From Planctomycetota bacterium (lineage in GTDB: Bacteria > Planctomycetota > MHYJ01 > WSZJ01 > JACPWG01), in the NCBI GenBank assembly GCA_016197205.1, contig JACPWG010000055.1, positions 1 through 52,806 of the forward strand: a stretch of 52,806 bases of DNA. Reading direction: 5' to 3'. Both the position numbers and the translations under genes were made by a program. The notes under the pieces were generated by a model, which saw only the letters and a program-made list of their open reading frames with translations, did no database searches and was not told the DNA's origin. This document shows positions 1-8,773 of this stretch, piece by piece (the stretch's first letter is position 1; each line of letters opens with the position of its first letter).

Positions 1-3000
1 AGGACCTCCGGACGACCGCCCTGGAGGTCGGGAGGATGCGTGGCCGGTAGCGGCCGTTGAAACTCAACCGCCTCCGGCAGCCAGTACTGTCCGAGACCTC
101 CGTCGGGAGGATGCGTGGCCGGTAGCGGCCGTTGAAACGGACCGCACCCTGGTGGTCACGGCAGGGTCTCCTTCGGTCGGGAGGATGCGTGGCCGGTAGC
201 GGCCGTTGAAACGCACCCGCCCGAGTTGGTCCTGAAAATCGTGTTCCAGTCGGGAGGATGCGTGGCCGGTAGCGGCCGTTGAAACGGCGATCATCGTCAT
301 CCCATACCAGCACGTAGGTCCCGTCGGGAGGATGCGTGGCCGGTAGCGGCCGTTGAAACTCGGGGCGCTTGAAACCTCCGTATACCTCCCACCCGGTCGG
401 GAGGATGCGTGGCCGGTAGCGGCCGTTGAAACACTGCAGGCGGACCATCTCGGCGTTGAGCTGGCGCGCCGTCGGGAGGATGCGTGGCCGGTAGCGGCCG
501 TTGAAACGAAGGCGATCGCGAACCCGGACGGCGAAGCCGGGTCGGGAGGATGCGTGGCCGGTAGCGGCCGTTGAAACTCGTTGGCGAAAGGATTTCCCCT
601 GCAATTTCCTCTGGTCGGGAGGATGCGTGGCCGGTAGCGGCCGTTGAAACAGCAGGAGCGCGGTCATCATGACCGCCATGGTCAGGTGTCGGGAGGATGC
701 GTGGCCGGTAGCGGCCGTTGAAACACAGGACACCCACCGGAAGCTCTACGTACTTGTACAGTCGGGAGGATGCGTGGCCGGTAGCGGCCGTTGAAACCAG
801 GTGGAAGATGGCCTCATGGCCCTTGCCCTCCGCGTCGGGAGGATGCGTGGCCGGTAGCGGCCGTTGAAACCGGCGGTATTGACATTGCCGCTGCGCCCCA
901 GGCCGCCGTCGGGAGGATGCGTGGCCGGTAGCGGCCGTTGAAACCGATGAACTCGGCCTTCGCCGTGCTCACACACTCGGGGTCGGGAGGATGCGTGGCC
1001 GGTAGCGGCCGTTGAAACGGATCAAACGAGGCGTTCTGCAGGACCGACTCCGTCGGGTCGGGAGGATGCGTGGCCGGTAGCGGCCGTTGAAACTTCCCCA
1101 GGCAGTCACCTGGTAGGAGTTAGGCATCGGTCGGGAGGATGCGTGGCCGGTAGCGGCCGTTGAAACCGAGATAGTTGGGCCGAGAGGCGTGTTCCATGGC
1201 CTGGTCGGGAGGATGCGTGGCCGGTAGCGGCCGTTGAAACGAAGAGCTGCGCGACCGCGTCGAGGGACTTGGTGCCGTCGGGAGGATGCGTGGCCGGTAG
1301 CGGCCGTTGAAACTCGTACATTGTGTCTGCCAAGCGCTTCGGCACAGATGTCGGGAGGATGCGTGGCCGGTAGCGGCCGTTGAAACCAATACCCCGACCC
1401 AAGTAGCGCTCAAGGCCCTGCACGTCGGGAGGATGCGTGGCCGGTAGCGGCCGTTGAAATCGACGCCAGCGCACCGATGCGACGCGTCGGGAGGATGCGT
1501 GGCCGGTAGCGGCCGTTGAAACAAGAACTGTAGTAGCCAAGCTTGGTGACCGCCCACCCGTCGGGAGGATGCGTGGCCGGTAGCGGCCGTTGAAACAGGT
1601 GTCGCCCTCGGCGTGGTCAGCCTTTTCCTGAGTCGGGAGGATGCGTGGCCGGTAGCGGCCGTTGAAACGGGAATACTTCTCCCGCCAACCCCGTACCTGC
1701 CTTGTCGGGAGGATGCGTGGCCGGTAGCGGCCGTTGAAACCGATGTACCGAAGGTCGAGCAAGTCAACCTTCTCCACCGTCGGGAGGATGCGTGGCCGGT
1801 AGCGGCCGTTGAAACGGTTGTCCTCGACAAGCTTTTGCAGCCTAGCAAGACGTCGGGAGGATGCGTGGCCGGTAGCGGCCGTTGAAACGGAATCTCCTTT
1901 TTCAAACGCGCCAAGTCGGCTTTGTCGGGAGGATGCGTGGCCGGTAGCGGCCGTTGAAACGGCCTCCACCAGGCACGAGAGCAGGTTCTCGACCGGTCGG
2001 GAGGATGCGTGGCCGGTAGCGGCCGTTGAAACAAGGAGAACACCGAGGGATCACGCACCCCTTCAGCCGTCGGGAGGATGCGTGGCCGGTAGCGGCCGTT
2101 GAAACACGATGCAGTGCCTCCACTTGCTCTCTAAGCCAAAGCAATGCGAGTCGGGAGGATGCGTGGCCGGTAGCGGCCGTTGAAACTATCTCTTTAGGGC
2201 TTGCTACGCGTCATGACACCTCGTCGGGAGGATGCGTGGCCGGTAGCGGCCGTTGAAACTTGCGCCTGCTCAGTCACATGCTTACTCGTGGAATCCAGGT
2301 CGGGAGGATGCGTGGCCGGTAGCGGCCGTTGAAACTCAGCTTTCTGGTAACCCCGATGCGGCGCTCCAGGTCGGGAGGATGCGTGGCCGGTAGCGGCCGT
2401 TGAAACTGCGGGGGTCGGGGCGACGGTGGAGATGCCGGCGCGGGTCGGGAGGATGCGTGGCCGGTAGCGGCCGTTGAAACTTCGATGGTTTGGCGGCATG
2501 GTGTGATCCTATGCGGTCGGGAGGATGCGTGGCCGGTAGCGGCCGTTGAAACACCATATCCTCAAGCAGCTTCGCATACGCAGTTCCGTCGGGAGGATGC
2601 GTGGCCGGTAGCGGCCGTTGAAACCGGCGTACACCTGGGCACTATCGGGCGATCCATCGGGAGGATGCGTGGCCGGTAGCGGCCGTTGAAACGAGGGGCA
2701 GGGGGGACTAGCGGACGACGTTGCCGAGCGTCGGGAGGATGCGTGGCCGGTAGCGGCCGTTGAAACTCATGCCGATGGTACGGGTGGCCGGAGTCTCAGC
2801 CGGTCGGGAGGATGCGTGGCCGGTAGCGGCCGTTGAAACAGTGGAGCACCCTCCACGAGCTCCATCACCACATACGTCGGGAGGATGCGTGGCCGGTAGC
2901 GGCCGTTGAAACGATACACCCGACCACCAGCAACCGGTGCACCACCCGTCGGGAGGATGCGTGGCCGGTAGCGGCCGTTGAAACATTCCGCCGCCGCCAG

Positions 3001-3422
3001 GGGAGCAGGGTTGGCCTCCAGTCGGGAGGATGCGTGGCCGGTAGCGGCCGTTGAAACAACTAGATTGCCATCGGCTGCTAAAGTTTGGCTATAGGTCGGG
3101 AGGATGCGTGGCCGGTAGCGGCCGTTGAAACTCCGCCGCCCGAGCGGTGACACTCGGATCATCTTCCGTCGGGAGGATGCGTGGCCGGTAGCGGCCGTTG
3201 AAACACCGTTGCGGTTCCCTTGGGGCCGGTCTTCAGGAGCGTCGGGAGGATGCGTGGCCGGTAGCGGCCGTTGAAACCGTTTCAATCGCCCACCTGCGGT
3301 AATCACCGGGCATGTCGGGAGGATGCGTGGCCGGTAGCGGCCGTTGAAACAGTACCGCAACGTACTGCGCATTCCACGCTTTTCTGTCGGGAGGAGGCGT
3401 GGCCGGTAGCGGCCGGTGAAAC

Positions 3423-3491
3423 TGTTGTGTCGAGTCCTCTCAAAACTTTGAAACGATAACCAAGCCAAACCTCGGTTAAACTACCCAATTC
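3423..3491 (+). repeat. Double-length CRISPR spacer, possibly two spacers with a nearly lost repeat
   Basis: This interval between two repeats is 69 bp, about twice normal. It contains TTTGAAAC at 3447-3454, a 7/8 match to the handle that ends every repeat. The part after it (3455-3491) is 37 bp, exactly one normal spacer; the part before it is 24 bp. This fits a deletion that removed most of one repeat and part of its upstream spacer. The repeat just before it (3386-3422) also carries two substitutions, so this part of the array is decaying. Confidence 0.55.
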
Positions 3492-4150
3492 GTCGGGAGG
3501 ATGCGTGGCCGGTAGCGGCCGTTGAAACTTTGAATGGGGGTAGAGGGAGTCGAACCCTCACGCTCCGTCGGGAGGATGCGTGGCCGGTAGCGGCCGTTGA
3601 AACTGTGCGCTCGGTCCGATGGACCGCGCGGTCCTCGCGTCGGGAGGATGCGTGGCCGGTAGCGGCCGTTGAAACCTGGCTGGTCCTGTACCAGCAAGGC
3701 CATGCTCAGCGTCGGGAGGATGCGTGGCCGGTAGCGGCCGTTGAAACTGATCATGGCCACCCAAGGCGCGATACAGCCGCACCCGTCGGGAGGATGCGTG
3801 GCCGGTAGCGGCCGTTGAAACGCTTGTCCTCACACCGGTGAAGCGCCTCGCGTTCCGGTCGGGAGGATGCGTGGCCGGTAGCGGCCGTTGAAACAGTTAC
3901 GCCCGAATCTTTCCCATCAGCGCATCATAGTGTCGGGAGGATGCGTGGCCGGTAGCGGCCGTTGAAACGCTTTCTAGCAGAGCGCCGCCCCCCATGGCCC
4001 CCTTGTCGGGAGGATGCGTGGCCGGTAGCGGCCGTTGAAACTTGAGGTACGCACAGGATCACACCATGCCGCCAAACGTCGGGAGGATGCGTGGCCGGTA
4101 GCGGCCGTTGAAACTTGAACGTACCGGTGTTGAGGGCGGCCAACAGCGCG

Positions 4151-4207
4151 GTCGGGAGGATGCGTGGCCGGTAGGGAACTCGGGGAACCCGAAGCCGTGG
4201 CCAAGTC
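4151..4207 (+). repeat. Truncated CRISPR repeat with its spacer
   Basis: Only the first 24 bases of the repeat remain (4151-4174, ending at GTAG). The 3' half of the stem and the GTTGAAAC handle are gone. The next 33 bases lead directly into the following repeat at 4208, so this unit is 57 bp instead of about 73. The remaining sequence has its own small hairpin, TCGGG-GAA-CCCGA (4180-4192). Cas6 would probably not process this unit normally, leaving a fused crRNA spanning two spacers. This is a deletion inside the array; a sequencing or assembly error cannot be excluded. Confidence 0.9.
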
Positions 4208-5086
4208 GTCGGGAGGATGCGTGGCCGGTAGCGGCCGTTGAAACACGTGGCCTCGAACGAGGTAGGTGCAGCCTTCTCCACGTCGGGAGGATGCGTGGCC
4301 GGTAGCGGCCGTTGAAACGCTCATCACCAGGAAGGCGAGCAGGACCAACACCGTCGGGAGGATGCGTGGCCGGTAGCGGCCGTTGAAACGTGATGTTGGA
4401 TGAAACCTTACCTTCTCCGACCGAGTCGGGAGGATGCGTGGCCGGTAGCGGCCGTTGAAACATCTCGATGTCGTCATCGTAGGCGATGCCCACGACGTGT
4501 CGGGAGGATGCGTGGCCGGTAGCGGCCGTTGAAACACCCGCCCGGAGCGTAGGCGAAGGCCCACACCTTCGGTCGGGAGGATGCGTGGCCGGTAGCGGCC
4601 GTTGAAACGAGCCGTCGGGGCCGGCGCGGCGGGCGGGGAGGCCACGTCGGGAGGATGCGTGGCCGGTAGCGGCCGTTGAAACCGTCGCATAGTCGGCGCC
4701 CAACACGATCGACACGGTCGGGAGGATGCGTGGCCGGTAGCGGCCGTTGAAACATGTCCTCGCAGTGGCTGTTGTGCGCCTGCGACAGGTCGGGAGGATG
4801 CGTGGCCGGTAGCGGCCGTTGAAACGGGGGCTTTCTGGAGCGGGTAGGCAGCCTTTCCGCCCACGTCGGGAGGATGCGTGGCCGGTAGCGGCCGTTGAAA
4901 CAGGCGTGGCGGAACTGGCGAAGACGGGGTCTCCAGCCGTCGGGAGGATGCGTGGCCGGTAGCGGCCGTTGAAACATGGAAACGAGGACGGGAACCGTCA
5001 TGCCTCGCACGGTCGGGAGGATGCGTGGCCGGTAGCGACCGTTGAAATCTCGCGCAATCTGAGATAAGATCCCGCCATTGCAGACA

Positions 5087-5123
5087 GTCGGGAGAACGCG
5101 GGGCTGGTGGCGGCCACCGTGTG
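5087..5123 (+). repeat. Degenerate terminal CRISPR repeat
   Basis: After the last recognisable spacer (5049-5086) the sequence begins GTCGGGAGAACGCGGGGC and then diverges from the repeat consensus. The preceding repeat (5012-5048) already carries a G-to-A change in the stem and ends GAAAT. Degenerate final repeats are typical of the leader-distal end of an array. About 60 bp follow before the Cas10 start codon, and no clear promoter is visible there, so array and operon may be co-transcribed. Confidence 0.8.
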
Positions 5124-5184
5124 GACGGTATTTCTCCCAGTTCTTCACAGACGTTCTCTACTACGCCAACCTTGCAGGTGCTGG

Positions 5185-6753
5185 ATGGAAACGGTGCATA
5201 TCGAGTTCCAGCGGGTTCAGACTTGGCTCTTCGCTGTGCCTCGCCTGCGCGCCATGGTTGGCGCCAACACCCTCCTTGGGGAGACGCTCCGCAAGGAACT
5301 CCCGGCTCTGGCTCGGAATGGCGGTGGTCGTTGGTCGCTCGCGCCGGGGGTGGACGATCCGACGAGAGTGCTCGACAACCCCGTCCAGACCAGCGACCCG
5401 CTCGCGCCGGACGTGGACGACCTGAAGACAGACGCAGCAGCCGGCATCGTGTCCCGCGACGGTGGACACTTCCAGGCGCAGTTCTCGACCGGCGCCAAAG
5501 AGTTCGCTGACGAAGCGAGTGCACGCATTCGGCGCGACCTACCGGGGCTGCGCTTCACGGTCAAGCTCGACGACGAGCCGCTGCCGCGCGCCGCCAGCGC
5601 TCTGTCCGCGGAGCTCCCGGTGCTCGCCCCGTGCGCCTGGACCGGGCGAGGGCTGGCCTCGGTTGCAATCCGACAGGGGTCGGAGAACGTACCCGTCTCC
5701 CTCGAAGTTTCACATCGCCACGATGCCGCCAAACGCGCCGAGGAAGACAAGGCGACCGATCTGGCCAGCCTCCTCACGCGCGCGACGAGGCTCTCGACCT
5801 CGCCCCGACCGGCCACGTTTGAGGCGCTCGCCGGGCGCGAGTATCTCGCCGTCATTCATGCCGATGGCAACGGCGTGGGTAGTGGCCTTCCCAAGGACGC
5901 ACCGCCCCTCCAGGGCGCAGTCTACTTCCACCGCAATCGCGTCCTTCTCCGCGCCGCTCTCAAGGCCGCCATCGAGCGCTGCGACGCGATCACCGCAGGC
6001 GAAGTCGCCCCACTGCTGCTCCTCATGCTCGGTGGCGACGACGTACTCGTCGTGTGCCGGGCAAGCGTCGCCCTCCGCTTCGTCGTCGACTTGAGCCATG
6101 CGCTCGAAAGCCTCCAACCCGAACCGCGCTCGGCATTTCACCTCACTCTGGGCATCGGGGTCGTGCTGGCCCGCCCGTCGGTTCCCTTTCATCGGTTGCA
6201 CGCCGTCGCCGAAGCGCTCGCCTCTTCCGCGAAGCGAAAATATCGGGGGCTTCCGGGTGGCGCGAAGGCGTCGGTCGTGGACTGGACAGCCTACACCACC
6301 GCGTGGGCCGAGGATCCGGCGGAGATTCGCGCGCGCGATTGGGTCCGCGGCAGCGGGGGTGACGCGCGTATCCTCTCCCGCCGCCCCCTGGTCGTACTCG
6401 GAAACGGCCATGCCACGCTCCAAGGCCTCGTCGCGGCGGCCGACGAGCTCAAGGTCGACGACACCCCACGCTCGCAGCTCCGGTATCTCGTGGACCAGCT
6501 CGCGCGCGGCCGGGCGTTGGCCGAACTGGCATTCGAGGAGCTGTCCAAGCCTGCCAGGGAGGCGCTCAAGAGGGCCAAGGTGACCGCCGTGTGGGAGCGC
6601 CCGGACAAGAACGGCCCGCACTTCTCCTCCCTGCTCGACCTCATCGAGGTGTGGGAGATTCCCAGGCTCGGCAGGGCAGGAAAACCGGGCAAGCACTACG
6701 ACGAGGCTATGGTGGAAGTGGGGCTGGAACACGAGGAGGTGAACCATGGGTAG
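5185..6753 (+). CDS. cas10: Cas10-family large subunit (cyclic oligoadenylate synthase type), no HD domain
   Basis: This 522-residue protein is the signature subunit of a type III effector. The N-terminus (VQTWLFAVPRLRAMVGAN) matches the start of the Cmr2/Cas10 cyclase-like region. A palm-domain aspartate lies in LAVIHADGNG (D227), and an intact GGDD motif sits at residues 283-286. An intact GGDD predicts conversion of ATP to cyclic oligoadenylates when target RNA is bound. The N-terminal HD nuclease domain of many Cas10 proteins is absent; the protein starts directly at the first cyclase-like domain. The ATG at 5185 was chosen over one at 5107 because GCAGGTG lies just upstream and family similarity starts there. 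Its 3' end overlaps the next gene by 8 bp, inside a strong GAGGAGG ribosome site. Confidence 0.92.
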   Translation: METVHIEFQRVQTWLFAVPRLRAMVGANTLLGETLRKELPALARNGGGRWSLAPGVDDPTRVLDNPVQTSDPLAPDVDDLKTDAAAGIVSRDGGHFQAQFSTGAKEFADEASARIRRDLPGLRFTVKLDDEPLPRAASALSAELPVLAPCAWTGRGLASVAIRQGSENVPVSLEVSHRHDAAKRAEEDKATDLASLLTRATRLSTSPRPATFEALAGREYLAVIHADGNGVGSGLPKDAPPLQGAVYFHRNRVLLRAALKAAIERCDAITAGEVAPLLLLMLGGDDVLVVCRASVALRFVVDLSHALESLQPEPRSAFHLTLGIGVVLARPSVPFHRLHAVAEALASSAKRKYRGLPGGAKASVVDWTAYTTAWAEDPAEIRARDWVRGSGGDARILSRRPLVVLGNGHATLQGLVAAADELKVDDTPRSQLRYLVDQLARGRALAELAFEELSKPAREALKRAKVTAVWERPDKNGPHFSSLLDLIEVWEIPRLGRAGKPGKHYDEAMVEVGLEHEEVNHG

Positions 6754-8773
6754 GCCGGACACCGACGGCGACGACCCAGGGACGCGTCCCGGAGCGGCGC
6801 CGTCAGGATGGGTGCGCAAGACGATCACCGCGACCCTGCTGGAGGACGCCCACCCCGGGTCCGGCGCCGGCGGAGGCGGCATCGACGCCCTCGTCTCGCG
6901 GGACCGCGAAGGCGCCCCTGTGATCTGGGCTACACACCTCGAGGGTCTTCTGCGGGACGCCTCGCGCGCCCTTCATGAAGGCGAGCAGCACGCGAATAAC
7001 CTCTTCGGCAAACGTGGCCGGACCCGCCAGCAGGCAGTCTTTACTTCACTCTACTGGAACGACACCGCTGCATTAGGCACTCCCCCAGCATCACGCGTCT
7101 GGCGCTCCTCGGCACGGGAGTCCTTCGTGAATCGCGCGCCAAAGGACGAAACCCTGCGGGCGGTCGAGTTCGTGCCGAAGAACACGACATTTGTCGGCGA
7201 AGTCGAGTTGCCTTCTTCCGTTGTCACCGAGGTCGACCGCCTCCTCCAGGAGGTCGATGCCGTCGGGAGGGGTCGCGCGTCGGGAGCCGGGCGCGTGCGC
7301 ATGAAGCTTGGGGATGCGAAAGTGCCGTCGCGCCCTGTCAACAAGCCCGACGCCCGCCTCTTGCTCCTGCTCCGAAATCACGACCCGGTGTGCGTGGCGT
7401 CCACCGCCACGCCGGGGAACCTGATCCTGACGCTCCCCTACCTGCCGGGGCGCACGGTTGCCGGCGCGCTGGCCGCGTGGCTCATTTCCGAGGGGAATCG
7501 GGAGGCGGCCCTGGGACTGATGGACGGCAGCCTCTCGGTGGGAGACGCGCTGCCCGTGCCCGAACCCGGCAAGGACGGGCGGTTGTGCTCCATCGAAGTC
7601 CTTCCGGCGCCGCTCGCGTTGCAGAGTGCGAAGCCGGCCAAGAGCATCGGCTCGGCGCCATGGTGGGCCTACGTGGAGCCGCCGCCGATCCGTTTCAACG
7701 CCGCGGGCCACAAAGGCGACAAGCTGAAGCGCCCGGAACCGGACCTTTTCGTCAATCGCGCGGGGAAAGGCCCATGGTCGACCCTGCGGCCGGACATCCG
7801 CGTGCGCCTCCGGAACGGCCGGCCGGATCCCAAGCAGCCGGACCCTTTGCTCTTCGCCATCGAACAGGTCTCCGAGCGGACCAACTTCCTCGCCGAAATT
7901 CGGGGCGACCCGACCAAGCTGTGCGCACTCGGCGAGGCCCTCGCACCAGTGCTCGAAGGCCGGCGCTGGATCCGCGTCGGGCGTTCCGGGGCGCCGGTGG
8001 AGGTCGAGCGCGCCGAGTGGGCCAAGGCACCTGAACCGGCGACCGTCAGAGAGATCGCCTACCTTACACTCACGGCGGACCTTCTGGTTCGAGACGCCCG
8101 CCTCCGCTGGCTCACCGAGCTGGACGCCAAGACAATTTCCTCGTCCACCGTTCCGGGTTGGGTTGCGGACGTCACCGCCACACCGCTGTATCAGGACGAG
8201 ACCTCCGTATACGGGTTCAACGGCACCGCCGGCCTCTGGCGACTCCCCGCTGCCGGTGTGCGGCGCGGCTCGGTGTTCAAAGTCGCGGGCAATGGGATCG
8301 AAATCCTCGCGAGGGCCGCCGCGGACGGGAAGTGGCTGGGTGAACGAACACATGAGGGGTTCGGACGATTCCGGTTGGACCCAACGCTCCCGGGGATCTC
8401 TGCGGATACCCCGACCGGTGGCACAGCCGCTGTACTGCGGACCGGTGTTGCGCCCGACCCCGGGGAGGCCGTTGCCCTGAAGACCCAAGGCTGGTTCGAG
8501 GCGCACCGCGGCCTCGCCCGGCCCGGCACCAGCGGCGAGCGCCGGCCAAGCCTCTCACAGTGGCAAAACCTGGCCGCGGAACTTGCCGGCGAGAATACCG
8601 AGGCCCTCTCGTCCAGAAGAAATCCCCAAACAGCAGGTCTCGCCGCGTGGAGGCATCCGGACGCAACAGCGATCCTCGACGAACTCGAACGCGTAGGACC
8701 TGGGCACGCCGCAGCTCACGCCAACTTCTTCGTCCGCTGGCTGCGCGCCGAGGCACGCAAGGAGGCCAAATGA
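6746..8773 (+). CDS. Fused RAMP subunit, probable Cas7-Cas5(Csx10)-Cas11-like
   Basis: This 675-residue protein appears to be several RAMP modules in one chain. The N-terminus has a Cas7-like signature: GGIDALVSRD, where the Asp could be the RNA-cleaving residue, then IWATHLEGLLRDA, and a glycine-rich loop near residue 175. The middle resembles Cas5/Csx10: LPYLPGRTVAGALAAWL, then RRGSVFKV and the glycine loop GERTHEGFGRFRLD. The last ~130 residues lack RAMP motifs and look helical, which would suit a fused Cas11 small subunit. The same architecture is known for the Cas7-Cas5-Cas11 fusion of subtype III-D2, so that is the favoured assignment; the domain boundaries are inferred. It overlaps both neighbours: cas10 by 8 bp, and the next gene by ATGA. 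Confidence 0.75.
   Translation: MGRPDTDGDDPGTRPGAAPSGWVRKTITATLLEDAHPGSGAGGGGIDALVSRDREGAPVIWATHLEGLLRDASRALHEGEQHANNLFGKRGRTRQQAVFTSLYWNDTAALGTPPASRVWRSSARESFVNRAPKDETLRAVEFVPKNTTFVGEVELPSSVVTEVDRLLQEVDAVGRGRASGAGRVRMKLGDAKVPSRPVNKPDARLLLLLRNHDPVCVASTATPGNLILTLPYLPGRTVAGALAAWLISEGNREAALGLMDGSLSVGDALPVPEPGKDGRLCSIEVLPAPLALQSAKPAKSIGSAPWWAYVEPPPIRFNAAGHKGDKLKRPEPDLFVNRAGKGPWSTLRPDIRVRLRNGRPDPKQPDPLLFAIEQVSERTNFLAEIRGDPTKLCALGEALAPVLEGRRWIRVGRSGAPVEVERAEWAKAPEPATVREIAYLTLTADLLVRDARLRWLTELDAKTISSSTVPGWVADVTATPLYQDETSVYGFNGTAGLWRLPAAGVRRGSVFKVAGNGIEILARAAADGKWLGERTHEGFGRFRLDPTLPGISADTPTGGTAAVLRTGVAPDPGEAVALKTQGWFEAHRGLARPGTSGERRPSLSQWQNLAAELAGENTEALSSRRNPQTAGLAAWRHPDATAILDELERVGPGHAAAHANFFVRWLRAEARKEAK

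Larger units (their letters stand above)
1..5048 (+). CRISPR. Long type III CRISPR array, truncated by the left window edge
   Basis: The repeat is 37 bp. It begins GTCGGGAGGATGCG and ends GCGGCCGTTGAAAC, with a 5-bp stem GGCCG-GTAG-CGGCC in the middle. Hand counting gives 69 repeats from 27 to 5048, one of them truncated, plus a degenerate remnant after them. Spacers are mostly 33-39 bp; exceptions are 25 bp (1461-1485), 44 bp (2106-2149) and 69 bp (3423-3491). The final eight bases GTTGAAAC match the ATTGAAAC-type 5' handle of type III crRNAs, which sets transcription on the + strand. Variant repeats lie at 1424 and 5012 (both end GAAAT), 2656 (first base A) and 3386 (two substitutions). Degeneration at the right end agrees with the leader lying left of position 1. 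Bases 1-26 look like the tail of another spacer, so the array is longer than seen here. Confidence 0.98.

Noticed and set aside
3278..3313. Spacer starting CGTTTCAAT, complementary to the repeat handle
   Set aside because: With the preceding GTTGAAAC it forms a 7-bp inverted repeat, but a 1-base loop cannot fold and one such match among ~69 spacers may be chance.
64..5524. Long open frames across the CRISPR array, mainly on the - strand
   Set aside because: All three - strand frames of the repeat are free of stops, and one + strand frame is too, so long frames arise automatically. Every one contains the same repeated peptide with spacer-derived fillers.
5185..5600. HD nuclease domain in Cas10
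   Set aside because: The protein begins directly with the first cyclase-like domain; no His-Asp pair in a suitable helix is visible.
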